A stretch of DNA of 64,000 nt, taken from Alkalibacillus flavidus. Its GTDB lineage: Bacteria > Bacillota > Bacilli > Bacillales > Alkalibacillaceae. The notes beneath the pieces were generated by a model that ran no database searches, was not told the origin of the DNA, and saw only the letters and a list, made by a program, of their open reading frames with translations. Location of the stretch: positions 1-64,000 of the forward strand of contig NZ_JBEPMX010000001.1 of assembly GCF_040545925.1 (NCBI RefSeq). The letters run 5' to 3'. Shown here in pieces: positions 41,297 through 49,655 of the stretch (its first letter is position 1; every line of letters starts with the position of its first letter). Position numbers and translations under genes: made by a program.

Positions 41297-41806
41297 TTAA
41301 CGGGTTAGCGACATATGACTAAACGGAAAAATGATAATTTCTGATCGGCCGATTATTTCTTCTTCTTTAATAAGCCCGAGCCCGTTTCGACTGTCTTTAC
41401 TGACGTCACGGTTATCACCCATGACGAAATAATGATTAGGCGGGACGGTTGTTTTTTCAAAAGTACCAGTGCCTCTTAGCTCTTCCTCACTTAAATAATT
41501 TTCATCAAGCGGTTCCCCGTTAACGTATAATTGATTGTTGTCAGCTCTTACCGTATCATTCGGCATTCCTATGATCCGTTTCACATAGTTTTTGTTCGGG
41601 TGTTCAATGATGACGATGTCACCCCGCTCAGGTTCATCTATTAAATAAACGGCTTTATTAAAGATGACCCTCTCACCACTTTCTAAAGTCGGATTCATAC
41701 TTGCTCCTTCGACTACAGATGTCGCGAATATAAACGTACGTAAAATGAATGCGATGATCAGTGCGATAACGATAGCTTTGGTCCATTCCCAAATCTCTCT
41801 TTTCAA
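41297..41806 (-). CDS. Type I signal peptidase (SipS/SipT-like)
   Basis: A 169-aa Gram-positive-type signal peptidase. One N-terminal membrane helix (about 10-28) is followed by the catalytic Ser36 in EGASMNPTL and Lys76 in NYVKRIIGMPND. GDNRDVSKDSR and GLGLIKEEEIIGRS complete boxes C to E. It removes signal peptides from exported proteins on the outer membrane face. The start is TTG with AAAGGAAG upstream. Length and single helix match Bacillus Sip proteins. Confidence 0.95.
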   Translation of the reverse strand: MKREIWEWTKAIVIALIIAFILRTFIFATSVVEGASMNPTLESGERVIFNKAVYLIDEPERGDIVIIEHPNKNYVKRIIGMPNDTVRADNNQLYVNGEPLDENYLSEEELRGTGTFEKTTVPPNHYFVMGDNRDVSKDSRNGLGLIKEEEIIGRSEIIIFPFSHMSLTR

Positions 41807-42004
41807 GAAACTCTTCCTTTCTTTCCAAAACGTAAAATCTAATTTGCTTTCATTATATCATACTCAACATTTTATAGGGGTTTCATAACTTGATTTTATC
41901 ACAGTTTAGGCAGAGGATGATGGGTCAAAACGAATCAGGTTTCATGACCATGTTTTTTGGGTATTATTAGATTATAGAAATGCTACATGTAGCCCTTTAG
42001 TCTT

Positions 42005-42033
42005 TTGACAACATGATTGTGACAAACTAAAAT
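42005..42033 (+). promoter_or_regulatory. Consensus SigA promoter of the spo0E-like gene
   Basis: TTGACA (42005-42010), a 17-bp spacer, and TAAAAT (42028-42033), about 35 bp before the start codon. Confidence 0.75.
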
Positions 42034-42069
42034 ATTAACGTTAGTTTAAGACAACGAGGAGGATACAGC

Positions 42070-42264
42070 TTGAAGCGCGATGATAATTTAATCGAACTAG
42101 AACATAAAATAGAAATCTTAAGACAAGATATGATGAATACAGCAACTGAAGAAGGCTACACGAGTGATAAGTCAGTCCGATTATCGCAACAATTAGATAC
42201 ATTACTCAATGAATATTATGAAAGAACACAAAGAAAACCTAAATCAAAATCAAGAACGGAATAA
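42070..42264 (+). CDS. Spo0E-family aspartyl-phosphate phosphatase
   Basis: A 64-aa all-helical protein with the Spo0E signature Ser-x-x-Leu-Asp-x-Leu (RLSQQLDTLLNEYY) and a preceding helix (LEHKIEILRQDMMNTA). Such proteins dephosphorylate Spo0A-P and delay sporulation. Together with the YjcZ-type gene it supports a sporeforming host. The start is TTG with GAGGAGG upstream and a consensus SigA promoter. Confidence 0.9.
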   Translation: MKRDDNLIELEHKIEILRQDMMNTATEEGYTSDKSVRLSQQLDTLLNEYYERTQRKPKSKSRTE

Positions 42265-42265
42265 A

Positions 42266-42293
42266 CTCCCTACAGTCTTTTAACTGTAGGGAG
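42266..42293. terminator. Hairpin between spo0E-like and patA genes
   Basis: CTCCCTACAGT pairs with ACTGTAGGGAG around CTTTTA; no T-run follows, so termination strength is uncertain. Confidence 0.65.
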
Positions 42294-42298
42294 GAACA

Positions 42299-43459
42299 TT
42301 ACGATTGGTTTTGCTGTAAAAATGTTTCGAGTCGGTCTAGGCCTTGTTTTAAAACATGTTCGCTATAAGCATACGATAAACGCATGTAGCCTTGGCCGTG
42401 ACTGCCGAATGCATCACCAGGAACTAAGGCTAACCCCACTTCATCCACGAGACGCAAACCAAGTTCAAATGATGTTGTGTTAGGAAGTTCAATTTTAGGA
42501 AAAACGTAAAACGCCCCGTCTGGTACAACGACGTCAACACCCATTTGTTTTAATCGATCGATCACGTATCGACGTCTTTCACCATACGCGTCACGCATCA
42601 CTTTGCTATCATCTTTCCCTGCGGTTAGTGCTTCTAAAGCAGCATATTGACTAATTGAAGTCGCACATGACACGTTGTATTGGTGTGCTTTTAACATATG
42701 TTGACGAATGGAGCGGTCAGCTAACACATACCCAATCCGGAAGCCTGTCATGGCATGGGATTTAGATACCCCTTGAATGACGATTGTTTGTTTTCTAATC
42801 TCTTCAAATTGTGCAATCGACACATGGTCACCGTCATATGTTAATTCACTATAAATTTCATCAGCTAGTAGAAAGATTGGTTTTGTTTGAATATAGTCAG
42901 CTAATGTCTTTAATTCCGTTTCATTTAAGGAAACCCCAGTCGGATTTGAAGGATAAGGCAAAATAATGCATTTTGTTCGATCAGTCACATAGGGATCGAT
43001 TAATTCAGCGGTTAATTTAAATCCGTTATCACGTGTATCAACATGTACAGGTGTAGCGCCGGCTAAACGAATTAATGGTTCGTACCCAGGGTATACAGGT
43101 CCAGGTAAAATGACTTCATCACCAGGTTCTAAAATAGTCCGAAGCGAAATATCAATTGCTTGTGATGCACCAGCCGTTACGATAATTTCGTCTTCAGGAT
43201 CATAGTGTAAGTGATACCGTTCTTGTGTGTATGAAGCGATCGCTTGGCGCAATTCTAATATGCCCGCGTTAGGCGTATAAACGGTGCGATTGTCATCAAG
43301 CGCTTGTTTAGCCGCATCTTTTATATGCTCAGGTGTTGCAAAATCAGGCTGACCGATCGTTAGTGATACGACATCGTCTTTGCCTGATACTAGGTTGAAA
43401 AATTGACGGATTCCCGAGATTGCTAAATTTTTAACGTTTTCGTTTAAGTATTGTTCCAT
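42299..43459 (-). CDS. patA: PatA-type aminotransferase (N-acetyl-LL-diaminopimelate aminotransferase)
   Basis: A 386-aa class I aminotransferase with PLP Lys233 (GVSKSHAMTGFRIGY), YTPNAGILELRQAI, YPSNPTGVSLN and LLADEIYSEL. In B. subtilis PatA supplies the acetylated-diaminopimelate transamination step of lysine and peptidoglycan synthesis. Here the other two enzymes of that branch, DapH and the deacetylase, lie 7-8 kb away at 49656 and 50457, which supports the assignment. Other aminotransferase specificities cannot be excluded. AGGTGG precedes the ATG. Confidence 0.85.
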   Translation of the reverse strand: MEQYLNENVKNLAISGIRQFFNLVSGKDDVVSLTIGQPDFATPEHIKDAAKQALDDNRTVYTPNAGILELRQAIASYTQERYHLHYDPEDEIIVTAGASQAIDISLRTILEPGDEVILPGPVYPGYEPLIRLAGATPVHVDTRDNGFKLTAELIDPYVTDRTKCIILPYPSNPTGVSLNETELKTLADYIQTKPIFLLADEIYSELTYDGDHVSIAQFEEIRKQTIVIQGVSKSHAMTGFRIGYVLADRSIRQHMLKAHQYNVSCATSISQYAALEALTAGKDDSKVMRDAYGERRRYVIDRLKQMGVDVVVPDGAFYVFPKIELPNTTSFELGLRLVDEVGLALVPGDAFGSHGQGYMRLSYAYSEHVLKQGLDRLETFLQQNQS

Positions 43460-43533
43460 GATTGTTGACCACCTTATGATAATGTTTAAATCGTAGGCAC
43501 GCTGCTTATGCTATAGATAAGGGAGTGGTGCAT

Positions 43534-43887
43534 ATGCAAGCGTGGATCGATTTCAGTTTGACGTACTGGCCTATGATTAGTCTATGGCTCATACTGTTAA
43601 CCAGTATTTATTTAACAATCACATATGTTGTAAAACGTGTGTTACGACAAGTGTTAACTTATAGTTTAGCCTATTGGATGAGTGTTACGACGTTGTTTAT
43701 GGTTGTATTAATCGCTGTGAATCAATTTCACCAACAAGTCGCTAGTGACACCCTACAAATGAATACCGTTTTAACAACGCTTGCATTCGCCAGCTTTATA
43801 GCGGGATGTGGATTATTTACCTATTGTGCTAGTATGTACGTCTTGACTAGAGTCGGGCAAACACATCAAGCTAAGCGTAATATATGA
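43534..43887 (+). CDS. Small polytopic membrane protein
   Basis: A 117-aa protein with three predicted helices (about 12-33, 48-68, 77-102) and a basic tail. I do not recognise it. ATG 43534 has AAGGGAGTGGTG upstream. It diverges from patA. Confidence 0.65.
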   Translation: MQAWIDFSLTYWPMISLWLILLTSIYLTITYVVKRVLRQVLTYSLAYWMSVTTLFMVVLIAVNQFHQQVASDTLQMNTVLTTLAFASFIAGCGLFTYCASMYVLTRVGQTHQAKRNI

Positions 43888-44015
43888 ATGACATAGTGAT
43901 TAAAGTTTATCATAGAATTGATACGGTCAAAATATACGGTGTCAATTTATTTCACTAGACATCTTTTATCTTTAATGACATTTATTTATAATAGTGTGAG
44001 GAGAGGGGAGAGACG

Positions 44016-44216
44016 ATGTTTAGTGATGTGTTTTTACTGTTGTTTTTATTGTTTGGCTTAGGATTATTCGTTTTGAATGTAGTGACCAGTATCTGGTCGT
44101 ATCGAGATGCGAAACGAAAAGGTAAGAGCAATGAATACGCGATGATTGTGTTATTTGGGACATTGTTTATGCCTGTATTAGGATTCATTGTGTATTTAGT
44201 CATTCGGAATGATTGA
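44016..44216 (+). CDS. PLDc_N-like two-helix membrane protein
   Basis: A 66-aa protein with two helices (about 5-25 and 43-63) joined by SYRDAKRKGKSN. That pattern resembles the small phospholipase D N-terminal-like module. GAGGAGAGGGGAG precedes the ATG, and a strong terminator follows. Function unknown. Confidence 0.7.
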   Translation: MFSDVFLLLFLLFGLGLFVLNVVTSIWSYRDAKRKGKSNEYAMIVLFGTLFMPVLGFIVYLVIRND

Positions 44217-44223
44217 TGGATGA

Positions 44224-44260
44224 AGCGACCACGGGAGGATGAGCCGTGGTCGCTTTTTTG
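44224..44260. terminator. Terminator shared by the 66-aa gene and the metE-like pseudogene
   Basis: AGCGACCACGG pairs with CCGTGGTCGCT around a 9-nt loop, followed by TTTTTGG. Confidence 0.9.
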
Positions 44261-44263
44261 GTG

Positions 44264-45368
44264 TCATTCATTCGCCCAAATGTCACTGGCTAAACCAACG
44301 ATATAACGCAACTTTTCCCATTGTTCGTCTTCGGTTAATTCGTTGCCGTGATGGGTTGATGCAAAGCCACATTGCGGGCTGAGGCGTAGCTGGTCGTGTG
44401 GCACATACTGTGACGCTTCTTCGACACGCCTAATCACGGTGTCACGATCTTCAAGAGCGCCGTCTTTAGAGGTTAATAAGCCTAAAACAACACGAGGCCC
44501 GTCTTTTGGAATATGTTTCAGCGGTTCAAAACCACCGGACCGTTCATCATCATATTCTAAAAAGAACCCGTCGACGTTTTCGTGAGCTAATAACGTCGGC
44601 GCGATTAAATCATAACCGCCTGAAAAAGCCCAAGTTGACCGGTAATTGCCGCGGCATAAATGGGTGGTAACGTAAAGGTCATCAGGCTTATATTTTAAAC
44701 TGCCGTTCACGACACGTAACGCTAAATCTATTAAATACTCACGCGAATGTGCCCCATCATTAAATGGAATGTCAGGCGCTGATAAGCCGGCGATATAGAC
44801 GTCATCAAATTGTAAATACCTGACGCCAGCATCATAAAATGCTTGAATCGCATCTTGGTAAGCTTGAATAATGTCGTCAGCATACGTCTCAATATCAGGG
44901 TAAATGTCTTCATTTTGAATACCTGCGTTAAAAAACTGATTCGGAATCGGAATCGCTAACTTGGCTACAGCACGCCCATCGACGATCTCGTTTAAATCGT
45001 TAAAGTCTTTAATAAAGGGTGATTAGGGTTAAATGAAATAGGTCCTGTGTTACGGACGTTATAGCGTTCGGTTTCGTATTATTGGCAAATTGGTAGCCTT
45101 GATCAGGAACGTAGCCTTCCATACCATTAAAAAGTTCCATAAAGTCTAAATGAAACCATGTACGACGGAATTCACCGTCTGTCACGGCTTGTAACCCGAT
45201 TTCAATTTGTTTGTCGACGATGCGATTAATTTCTTCATTTTCAACTTGCCGCAAACCATCAGCACTGATCTGACCTGCTTTTAAGTCTGCTCTTGCTTGA
45301 TGGAGTCGCTCTGATCTTAATAGGCTGCCGACATGGTCAGCGCGGAATGGAATCGTTTCGTTTGTCAT
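44264..45368 (-). pseudogene. Frameshifted MetE-like methyltransferase (YxjG/YxjH family)
   Basis: Three consecutive reading-frame pieces together encode a cobalamin-independent methionine synthase C-terminal-type protein of about 368 residues. The first piece (45368 to about 45083) starts RADHVGSLLRSERLHQAR. Near 45080 one base is missing and the protein continues in the next frame (ETERYNVRNTGPISFNPNHP). Near 45019 another base is missing and it continues FIKDFNDLNEIVDGRAV to the stop at 44264. Zinc-ligand motifs THLCRGN and CGFASTHHG are intact. Adding two bases makes a full-length frame, so decay is recent or the sequence has errors. It is preceded by an S-box riboswitch. Confidence 0.85.
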
Positions 45369-45393
45369 GATAAATCCCTTACTTTGTGAAATT

Positions 45394-45546
45394 TAAAAAA
45401 GCCTCTTCTTAAAATAAGAAGAGGCTTTGTGTTCATAGATTTCTCTTCTTATCTTCTAGCCGTTGCTACTGGAATTAGCACAGTGTTATGAAAACCTGTT
45501 GCTGAAGCTTCAAAGGGCCAGTCCCTCCACTTCTCTCGATAAGAAT
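45394..45546 (-). ncRNA. SAM-I (S-box) riboswitch with terminator
   Basis: The minus strand shows the S-box order: P1 arm CTTATCGAGAG, AAGTGGAGGGACTGGCCC, the core GAAGCTTCAGCAACAGG, ACTGTGCTAATTCCAG, then TAGCAACGGC and the closing P1 arm GATAAGAAG. A terminator follows (GCCTCTTCTTA with TAAGAAGAGGC and TTTTTT). Transcription would stop when S-adenosylmethionine is bound. The regulated gene is the frameshifted methionine synthase-like gene. Confidence 0.95.
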
Positions 45547-45567
45547 GTATTCAATTGATTAAATGTT

Positions 45568-45596
45568 GTCATACGTTGTCTATTTAGCAATGTCAA
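45568..45596 (-). promoter_or_regulatory. SigA promoter of the S-box transcript
   Basis: On the minus strand TTGACA (45596-45591), 17 bp, then TATGAC (45573-45568), about 20 bp before the P1 stem of the riboswitch. Confidence 0.75.
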
Positions 45597-45608
45597 TGAT
45601 AGATGACA

Positions 45609-46202
45609 TTATTGTGTGACTGTTTTTAAATCGTTCAATATGTCATCCATCGCTTCTTTGCTCGTGCCGGAGTAGTTTTTAATGACTGTACCGTCTGGAT
45701 TAACTAAGGCAAAAGACGTGCCGTGATTCACTTGTGGTTGTCCATCGACTTTAGAGACTAATGTGTTAAATGAATCCGCAGCAAAACTTTCTATATGATC
45801 TTGCGAATAGCCCGTTAGAAAGTCCCAGTTACTATAATCAGCATCGTATTTTTCGCTAAAAGTTTTTAGTTTGTCTGGGTCGTCAACTTCAGGGTCAACG
45901 GAGAACGAGATAAATCTTACGTCTAAGTCAGCATTATTGGCTTCTTCCTGTAAACTAGCCATATTCGCGGTCATTGGTGGGCAGACGGTATTACAATTGG
46001 TGAAAATAAAGTTAGCCACCCAATAAGTGCCTTCTAAATCAGACAAGCTCACCGTTTCGTTATTTTGATTTGTATATTCAAATGATTCTACATCGACATC
46101 AAGTTCCGTCTCCAATTCGCTTGCAGAACTGCCATTACAGGCTGTGAGAATCGTTATGAATGCAAGGACGCTATAAATCACGACATGATTCAAACGTTTC
46201 AT
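45609..46202 (-). CDS. SCO1/SenC-family lipoprotein
   Basis: A 197-aa thioredoxin-fold lipoprotein. The lipobox is LTAC (Cys22). The SCO copper site is present: Cys70-x-x-x-Cys74-Pro (NCNTVCPPM) and the distal His in VNHGTSFAL near residue 158. It should help deliver Cu to the CuA centre of cytochrome c oxidase on the outer face of the membrane, like B. subtilis BsSco/YpmQ. GAGTTGATGAG precedes the ATG. It appears to be transcribed alone. Confidence 0.93.
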   Translation of the reverse strand: MKRLNHVVIYSVLAFITILTACNGSSASELETELDVDVESFEYTNQNNETVSLSDLEGTYWVANFIFTNCNTVCPPMTANMASLQEEANNADLDVRFISFSVDPEVDDPDKLKTFSEKYDADYSNWDFLTGYSQDHIESFAADSFNTLVSKVDGQPQVNHGTSFALVNPDGTVIKNYSGTSKEAMDDILNDLKTVTQ

Positions 46203-46322
46203 GATCTCATCAACTCCAATTTATATAGGATTTACACCGTAAGATGTTTTGTTGTCCATATTTTAACACGGGAAAGAAATATTTAGTGTGACAAGACCGT
46301 GAATGATTTTACAATTTCTTGA

Positions 46323-47201
46323 CTATTCCGTTTGCGCTGTTTTAAGCGTGATTGTATTAATTTCCGGCCGGCACAAAAAGCGAAACGGAAGGCGCGTCGT
46401 TCCTAGTCCGCGTGATGTTATGAGTTGAAGCGGTCGTTGTCCGATCGTCGTTTTGCCTTCGACGTATTTCTGACCGAGTAATGGTGTGATGATATACCCG
46501 TAAAACGGAATTTGAACTTGTCCGCCATGGCTATGTCCTGATAATTGTAAATCAAATGGGTAATCAACCACATTATCTGCGAAATCGGGTTCGTGACAGA
46601 GTAAGATATGATAACCGTTTTCTTGATTGGTTGAAATAAGCCCGTCGAGTTTAGGGTCACCTAATAAGACATCATCGACTCCTGACAAAGTGATCGTCTC
46701 ACCTTCACGTTCAAGGGTCACAGTGTCGTTTTGTAGTAACGTAAAGCCACTTGCATTCATTACGTCGCGAATCGGATTTGTCCCGTATCCGCCGTGGTCA
46801 TGATTGCCGTATATCCAATATTGCCCGAGCGGTGCTTTTAATTGCGATAAAATCGGGATGAGTTTTTCATAACGAGAATCAGAAACGTCGGATGGGTTAT
46901 CGAATAAGTCGCCAGTAAAGACGATGAGATCAGGGTTTTGCCGTTTCACTTCGCGCACAATGTTATCCATATCATCTAGCGTGACTTGAAAGCCTAGATG
47001 TGTATCACTTAATTGGACGATTTTGACATTATGAAAAGCTGATGGTAAGCGGTTTGATTCAATTGTGTCAGCTTTTACGGTTAGCCAGTGTGGTTCGATA
47101 TCATGAGCGTAATAATAACCACCGTAAGCGGCACCAATTGCGCTTAATGTCCCGATCGTTGATTTTTTTAAAAACGACCTGCGTGTCATCTTGTTCCCCA
47201 T
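46323..47201 (-). CDS. ykuE: Tat-exported metallophosphoesterase (YkuE-like)
   Basis: A 292-aa calcineurin-type phosphoesterase. The N-terminus has a twin-arginine signal (TRRSFLKKSTIGTLSAIGAA). Metal motifs in order are LSDTHLG, FTGDLFDN, YGNHDHGGYG, LLCHEPDF and SGHSHGGQ. B. subtilis YkuE is a known Tat substrate held in the wall. The next gene is FadH/YkuF, the same neighbour as in B. subtilis, here in divergent orientation. AAGGATGA precedes the ATG. Its physiological phosphoester is unknown. Confidence 0.92.
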   Translation of the reverse strand: MGNKMTRRSFLKKSTIGTLSAIGAAYGGYYYAHDIEPHWLTVKADTIESNRLPSAFHNVKIVQLSDTHLGFQVTLDDMDNIVREVKRQNPDLIVFTGDLFDNPSDVSDSRYEKLIPILSQLKAPLGQYWIYGNHDHGGYGTNPIRDVMNASGFTLLQNDTVTLEREGETITLSGVDDVLLGDPKLDGLISTNQENGYHILLCHEPDFADNVVDYPFDLQLSGHSHGGQVQIPFYGYIITPLLGQKYVEGKTTIGQRPLQLITSRGLGTTRLPFRFLCRPEINTITLKTAQTE

Positions 47202-47316
47202 AGTTAGTCATCCTTTTATATAACGTAAGGTTATTATAGCACGATGCGCATAGGATTAGGAGGATGTCATAAGATTTTGAAAAAACGTCATCAATCCGTT
47301 ACAATAAGGAATGAAT

Positions 47317-47334
47317 CGAATGAATATTCATTCA
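47317..47334. promoter_or_regulatory. FadR box upstream of fadH
   Basis: An 18-bp palindrome GAATGA-A-TA-T-TCATTCA matches the Bacillus FadR operator pattern (TGAATGA-n-TA-n-TCATTCA) at all fixed positions but the first. FadR represses fatty-acid breakdown genes and is released by acyl-CoA. It lies 33 bp before the fadH start. Confidence 0.85.
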
Positions 47335-47366
47335 TTTTAAAAAGTCGAACAAAAAGGTGGTCTAAC

Positions 47367-48134
47367 ATGAAAGATGAAGTTGTGATTGTAACAGGCGGTT
47401 CGAGCGGTATGGGGATGTATATGGCGAAAAAATTCGCGAAAGAAGGGGCGCATGTCGCCATCACGGGACGGAATGAGGAGAAGTTGCAAGCTGCTCAAGA
47501 CGACATCCAGCAAGACGCGACAGGAGAGGTCATGACCGTTTCGATGGATGTCAGGAAGATTGAACAGGTTGAAAAAATGGTGCAAGACGTGCATGAGCGG
47601 TTCGGTCGGATCGATCACCTCGTCAATAATGCAGCAGGTAATTTTATCGCGCCTGCTGAAAAATTGTCGCCTAACGGCTGGAATGCGGTAATTGATATCG
47701 TGTTGAATGGCACGTATTATTGTAGTCATACGGTCGGCACGTATTGGATCGAACACGATATTAAAGGGACGATAATTAATATGGTCGCGACGTATGCGTG
47801 GGATGCCGGGCCTGGTGTCATTCATTCAGCGTCAGCTAAAGCAGGCGTACTTGCGATGACACGCACGCTCGCAGTTGAATGGGGGCGTCGTTACGGTATT
47901 CGCGCTAATGCGATTGCACCCGGACCGATCGACCGAACAGGTGGTGCCGATAAGTTATGGGAATCAGAAGAAGCGGCACAACGGACGATCAAATCGGTGC
48001 CGTTAGAACGTTTAGGCGAACCCGAAGAAATTGCCGAATTAGCGTTTTTCATGCTATCAGATAAAGCAAAATACATGAACGGCGAAGTGATCACACTTGA
48101 TGGCGGTCAGTCGCTCAATCAATACCCGTTTTAA
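47367..48134 (+). CDS. fadH: 2,4-dienoyl-CoA reductase, SDR family (FadH/YkuF)
   Basis: A 255-aa short-chain dehydrogenase. The NADPH-binding motif is VTGGSSGMGMYMAKKFAKEG and the NNAAGNFI motif is present. The usual Tyr of Tyr-x-x-x-Lys is replaced (HSASAKAGVLAM), as in 2,4-dienoyl-CoA reductases. It serves beta-oxidation of unsaturated fatty acids. ATG 47367 is preceded by AAAGGTGGTC; a long reading from 47244 would run through the operator. The FadR box directly upstream independently supports a fatty-acid role. Confidence 0.92.
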   Translation: MKDEVVIVTGGSSGMGMYMAKKFAKEGAHVAITGRNEEKLQAAQDDIQQDATGEVMTVSMDVRKIEQVEKMVQDVHERFGRIDHLVNNAAGNFIAPAEKLSPNGWNAVIDIVLNGTYYCSHTVGTYWIEHDIKGTIINMVATYAWDAGPGVIHSASAKAGVLAMTRTLAVEWGRRYGIRANAIAPGPIDRTGGADKLWESEEAAQRTIKSVPLERLGEPEEIAELAFFMLSDKAKYMNGEVITLDGGQSLNQYPF

Positions 48135-48141
48135 CCATAAC

Positions 48142-48180
48142 AAGAGCTGCGGCACTGTTTATAGATGCCGCAGCTCTTTT
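48142..48180 (+). terminator. Terminator of fadH
   Basis: AAGAGCTGCGGCA pairs with TGCCGCAGCTCTT around an 11-nt loop, followed by TTTAG. The next 21-bp array starts three bases later. Confidence 0.92.
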
Positions 48181-48182
48181 AG

Positions 48183-48349
48183 TTTTTAAATAACTGCTCG
48201 GATTTTTGAGATAACTTGCTTAAGTTTTGAAATAACTATCGGCATTTATTAAATAAATGAGCGCATTGCTTAAATTTATTCAATAAATCGCTGGAATTAT
48301 TGAATAAGTCAGCGCAGTTATTCGATAAGTCAAGGTAATTATTTAATAA
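48183..48349. repeat. 21-bp-period array, TTATnnnATAA family, 4+4 units with a 30-bp step
   Basis: Cores start at 48183, 48204, 48225 and 48246, then after a 30-bp step at 48276, 48297, 48318 and 48339: TTTTTAAATAA, TTTTGAGATAA, TTTTGAAATAA, TTATTAAATAA, TTATTCAATAA, TTATTGAATAA, TTATTCGATAA, TTATTTAATAA. Layout and 167-bp length equal those of 32313-32479, although spacer sequences differ. Confidence 0.94.
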
Positions 48350-48361
48350 CTGACGTGTGTG

Positions 48362-49000
48362 CTAATCGAGGACAATGTAAAACAAAATCGCGAAAAAATG
48401 AAATGCGCTGCCGCCGATCACGAATAAGTGCCAAACCGCATGATGGTATGGGAACCCACGCCACATATAAAAGATACTGCCGACAGAATATAAAATCCCG
48501 CCCACGATTAAATAGACAAGCCCGGTCACATCCATCGCAGCTGCAAGAGGTTCCCAGACGAAGACGATAAACCATCCGAGCACGATATAAATTAACGTCG
48601 AGACGACCATAAATCGGTGGACGAAAAAGATTTTAAAGATAATCCCTAATATCGCGACGCCCCAAATAACACCGAACAACGTCCAACCGATCGGCCCTCG
48701 CAACAACACGAGAAAAATCGGTGTATACGTGCCGGCAATAAATAAGTAAATAGAAGAATGGTCGAGAAACAAAAAGAAATCTTTCGCCCGACCCGCTTTT
48801 AAACTATGTACAATCGTTGATGATAAATACATGATCAACATCGATGCACCGTAAATGGTCACAGACACAACTTGCCAAACGTTACCGTGTAATGACGCGA
48901 GGACAATTAAAATCACGAGACCAGCTAAGCTCAGTACAGCGCCGAGTCCGTGCGTCCATGCGTTGATTTTCTCTTCCTTTGGTGTAAAGGTATATGACAT
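48362..49000 (-). CDS. Hemolysin III/PAQR-family membrane protein (YplQ-like)
   Basis: A 212-aa seven-helix protein of the hemolysin III family. Landmarks are EKINAWTHGLGAVLS at the N-terminus, the metal-site residues YLSSTIVHSL and FLDHSSIYLFIAGTYTP, and the closing HHAVWHLFVIGGSAFHFFA with two His ligands. Bacterial members are membrane hydrolases or homeostasis proteins of uncertain function. GAGGGG precedes the ATG. It converges with fadH across the array. Confidence 0.92.
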   Translation of the reverse strand: MSYTFTPKEEKINAWTHGLGAVLSLAGLVILIVLASLHGNVWQVVSVTIYGASMLIMYLSSTIVHSLKAGRAKDFFLFLDHSSIYLFIAGTYTPIFLVLLRGPIGWTLFGVIWGVAILGIIFKIFFVHRFMVVSTLIYIVLGWFIVFVWEPLAAAMDVTGLVYLIVGGILYSVGSIFYMWRGFPYHHAVWHLFVIGGSAFHFFAILFYIVLD

Positions 49001-49133
49001 CTAACCCCTCATTTCTACTTTCCTAGTATAGCCGAATTTTTTCTGTCGCGAAACATTATTCATCGGTGAATTTTTATGTTAAAATGGTTTTCGGAAACGA
49101 GACAGATTGGTTTCGTTTATGAGGAGGAGAATC

Positions 49134-49586
49134 ATGATAGAAGAAAAAGAGTTTGATCTAGCGACAACTCTTGTGAAAGATATGATGGTTGACGGTGAAA
49201 AAGTCGCCCACGTCCAAAATAGCAATCCATTAGAACACGCGTTACTCGTCTTAACGAAAACAGGTTATAACGCTGTACCAGTGTTGGATTTCCAAGGGAC
49301 ATTTGAAGGGGTCATTAGCAAATCAGACATCATTGAAGCGATGTTTGGCGTCGAACGCATTGAATTAGAAAAGTTAGAAACCTTAACCGTCGTTGATGTG
49401 ATGGATGCTGAAGCGCCGCGTTTATTGATGGATGATACGCTTGAAGCAGCACTGCATGAACTGATTAATTATAATTTTGTCTGTGTCGTGGATGAAGACG
49501 GCGAAATGCAAGGCATTATTACGCGTCGTCAATTGCTAAAAGAGTATCGTAATGACTTTTATCAATCGCGACAAAAAAGTTCTTAA
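49134..49586 (+). CDS. cbpB: CBS-pair protein CbpB/DarB (YkuL)
   Basis: A 150-aa protein of two CBS domains (about 12-70 and 80-140) with nothing else. The sequence (DLATTLVKDMMVDGEKVAHVQ, GYNAVPVLDFQGTFEGVISKSDII, VCVVDEDGEMQGIITRRQLL) matches YkuL, which binds cyclic di-AMP and links K+ and nucleotide status to (p)ppGpp synthesis and pyruvate carboxylase. ATG 49134 has GAGGAGGAG upstream. The presence of Ktr subunits in the same window fits a c-di-AMP/K+ theme. Confidence 0.9.
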   Translation: MIEEKEFDLATTLVKDMMVDGEKVAHVQNSNPLEHALLVLTKTGYNAVPVLDFQGTFEGVISKSDIIEAMFGVERIELEKLETLTVVDVMDAEAPRLLMDDTLEAALHELINYNFVCVVDEDGEMQGIITRRQLLKEYRNDFYQSRQKSS

Positions 49587-49655
49587 ACATCTTGTGAAGT
49601 ACATTAACACGTTGATACATTAAAAACGTAACTAAATGAAGTGGAGGCTGAACTC

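Noticed and set aside
44731..44913. A separate 60-aa gene inside the methionine synthase-like region
   Set aside because: It is an out-of-frame shadow; the true frame is continuous from about 45017 to 44264 and encodes the conserved family sequence.
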